A stretch of 7,680 nt of DNA, taken from Ardenticatenia bacterium. GTDB taxonomy: Bacteria > Chloroflexota > Anaerolineae > Aggregatilineales > Aggregatilineaceae. Below, one piece after another: positions 7,286 to 7,680 of this stretch. Every line of letters begins with the position of its first letter. The first letter of the stretch is position 1. The notes under the pieces were generated by a model that did no database searches, was not told the DNA's origin, and saw only the letters and a list, made by a program, of their open reading frames with translations. Location of the stretch: the NCBI GenBank assembly GCA_026984385.1, contig JALSSH010000542.1, forward strand, positions 1-7,680, written 5' to 3'. Position numbers and translations under genes: made by a program.

Positions 7286-7292
7286 CTCCCCT
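7286..7292 (-). promoter_or_regulatory. Ribosome binding site that decides the flippase-like gene start
   Basis: Minus strand AGGGGAG lies 8 nt upstream of ATG 7277 and 2 nt upstream of GTG 7283. The spacing favours ATG. The preceding bases CCAGG (7290-7294) overlap the site and repeat the CCAGG of the leader hairpin, so pairing with the upstream CCTGG could hide it, though only by 5 bp. Confidence 0.6.
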
Positions 7293-7297
7293 GGGCT

Positions 7298-7345
7298 AAA
7301 AAACCTGGTGTTCGCGGCTCGGCAAAGGGTAAGAAAGACACCAGG
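7298..7345 (-). terminator. Terminator-like hairpin in the leader of the flippase operon (possible attenuator)
   Basis: On the minus strand CCTGGTGT (7345-7338) pairs perfectly with ACACCAGG (7311-7304) around a 26-nt loop, and the 3' arm is followed at once by six T (7303-7298). This is the arrangement of an intrinsic terminator. It starts only about 6 nt after the predicted transcription start and ends 20 nt before the ATG, so it can stop leader transcripts before the operon. The long loop lowers confidence in folding. It might instead end a transcript from beyond the window. Confidence 0.5.
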
Positions 7346-7357
7346 CGCGGCGGGCGA

Positions 7358-7386
7358 ATTATAGCAAACAGCCTTCCGCGCGACAA
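7358..7386 (-). promoter_or_regulatory. Sigma70-type promoter for the flippase-phosphatase-hydrolase operon
   Basis: On the minus strand there is -35 TTGTCG (7386-7381, 4 of 6 consensus), a spacer of exactly 17 nt, and a perfect -10 TATAAT (7363-7358) preceded by TGC, an extended -10. Transcription should start near 7351, giving a leader of about 74 nt to the ATG at 7277. This is the best promoter match in the window. Confidence 0.75.
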
Positions 7387-7404
7387 TTTCGGCATTCACG
7401 CGGC

Positions 7405-7468
7405 GTGGGGCGCTGCCCCACACCCCGCAAGGGGCACAGCCTCTTGACCCCGCCGCGCTGCGCGCGGC
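7405..7468. repeat. Array of three 7-bp/3-nt hairpins
   Basis: Three hairpins of the same size follow each other: 7405-7411/7415-7421 (gtggggc, perfect), 7429-7435/7439-7445 (aaggggc/gcctctt, one G-T wobble) and 7452-7458/7462-7468 (gccgcgc/gcgcggc, perfect). Their centres are 23-24 nt apart. Spacers are accccgc and gacccc. The third 17-mer is the exact reverse complement of 7587-7603 in the neighbouring four-stem element. No poly-T follows, so this is not a plain terminator. It may be a REP-like repeat; whether it recurs in the genome cannot be seen here. Confidence 0.6.
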
Positions 7469-7521
7469 AGAAGTAGGGGGACTTGAGCGGTCGAGGAAGG
7501 CCCGCTGCCGGGGAGCGTCTG

Positions 7522-7622
7522 CCGTCGGGAGGGCGCGCCGCCCGTGCGCCTTACGGCGCACCACGCGCGGCGGATGCCGCGCGTCAGCCGCGCGCAGCGC
7601 GGCTCGGCGGCGCGCCCGACGG
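7522..7622. repeat. Four-stem cloverleaf-like palindromic element
   Basis: An outer stem pairs 7531-7542 with 7606-7617 (12 bp) and 7522-7526 with 7618-7622 (5 bp), with ggga (7527-7530) bulged. It encloses three perfect hairpins: gtgcgcc-ttac-ggcgcac (7544-7561), acgcgcggc/gccgcgcgt around ggat (7563-7584) and agccgcgc-gca-gcgcggct (7586-7604). Exactly one base separates each stem from the next (7543, 7562, 7585, 7605) and it is always C. In total 82 of 101 nt are paired. Either strand could fold this way. It could be a palindromic mobile repeat of the REP/MITE kind, a structured RNA, or a site for a DNA-binding or nicking protein. There is no transposase nearby. Confidence 0.7.
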
Positions 7623-7680
7623 GTGCTTACCGCAAACGCCCACTCGCGACGGCGAACATTCCCCAAAATGCCTAAGTGTG

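Larger units (their letters stand above)
7387..7680. other. Non-coding region upstream of the flippase operon, rich in hairpins
   Basis: No gene is supported in this stretch. Open frames here are Arg/Ala-rich by-products of GC-rich palindromes and lack family features. It holds two structured elements, annotated separately (7405-7468 and 7522-7622). Between them (7469-7521) I see only weak 4-bp stems such as cccg/cggg near 7501-7512. The last part, 7623-7680, shows nothing recognisable; a gene edge may lie beyond. Confidence 0.6.

Noticed and set aside
7270..7341. 23-codon GTG-started leader peptide frame across the terminator hairpin
   Set aside because: There is no ribosome site (only about 10 nt of leader precede it) and no run of regulatory codons, so leader-peptide attenuation cannot be supported.
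7405..7622. CRISPR array
   Set aside because: The hairpins are not identical direct repeats with unique spacers of constant length, and no cas genes are nearby.
7280..7666. 128-codon minus-strand open frame ending in GTGA overlap with the alternative flippase start
   Set aside because: It is Arg/Ala-rich, runs through the promoter, terminator-like hairpin and palindromes, and matches no family. The frame is open because the region is GC-rich.

Overview
The window reads as ordinary high-GC bacterial chromosome with tightly packed genes. Three things point weakly to Chloroflexota: GC-rich codon use, an AAA-like ATPase domain fused to a Hanks-type kinase, and short GC-rich hairpin repeats between genes. 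The phylum is an inference from gene content; no marker gene is present. There are six protein genes and one long non-coding stretch at the right edge.

Left part (minus strand, 1-1614): the first 538 codons of a multi-spanning GT-C type glycosyltransferase (GT39/PMT-like) that runs off the left edge. A 188-nt divergent gap separates it from a plus-strand pair. The first of the pair is a 645-residue protein with an N-terminal AAA/STAND-type ATPase and a C-terminal Ser/Thr kinase (1803-3740). The second, 36 nt downstream, is a secreted lipoprotein built of PD40-like beta-propeller repeats (3777-4775). The pair looks like one transcription unit and may be a cytoplasmic switch kinase with an extracytoplasmic partner.

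Right part (minus strand, 7277 down to 4788): a three-gene unit transcribed toward the plus-strand pair and meeting it end to end with 12 nt between. In order of transcription it encodes an LPG-synthase-TM/flippase-like membrane protein, a dual-specificity phosphatase (34 nt gap), and a class I glutamine amidotransferase-like peptidase C26 hydrolase (ATGA overlap). A strong sigma70-type promoter (TTGTCG, 17 nt, TGC-TATAAT) sits upstream. A terminator-like hairpin with a U6 tract lies between this promoter and the first start codon, suggesting leader attenuation.

Right edge (7387-7680): no convincing gene. It holds an array of three 7-bp/3-nt hairpins (7405-7468) and a very regular four-stem element (7522-7622), in which an outer 17-bp stem encloses three perfect hairpins, each junction being a single C. 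Similar palindromes occur inside the glycosyltransferase gene (1283-1352), where they encode an Ala/Arg/Pro-rich loop. This looks like a palindromic repeat family that tolerates insertion in a coding sequence. The four-stem element and the attenuator-like leader are the most unusual parts of the window.
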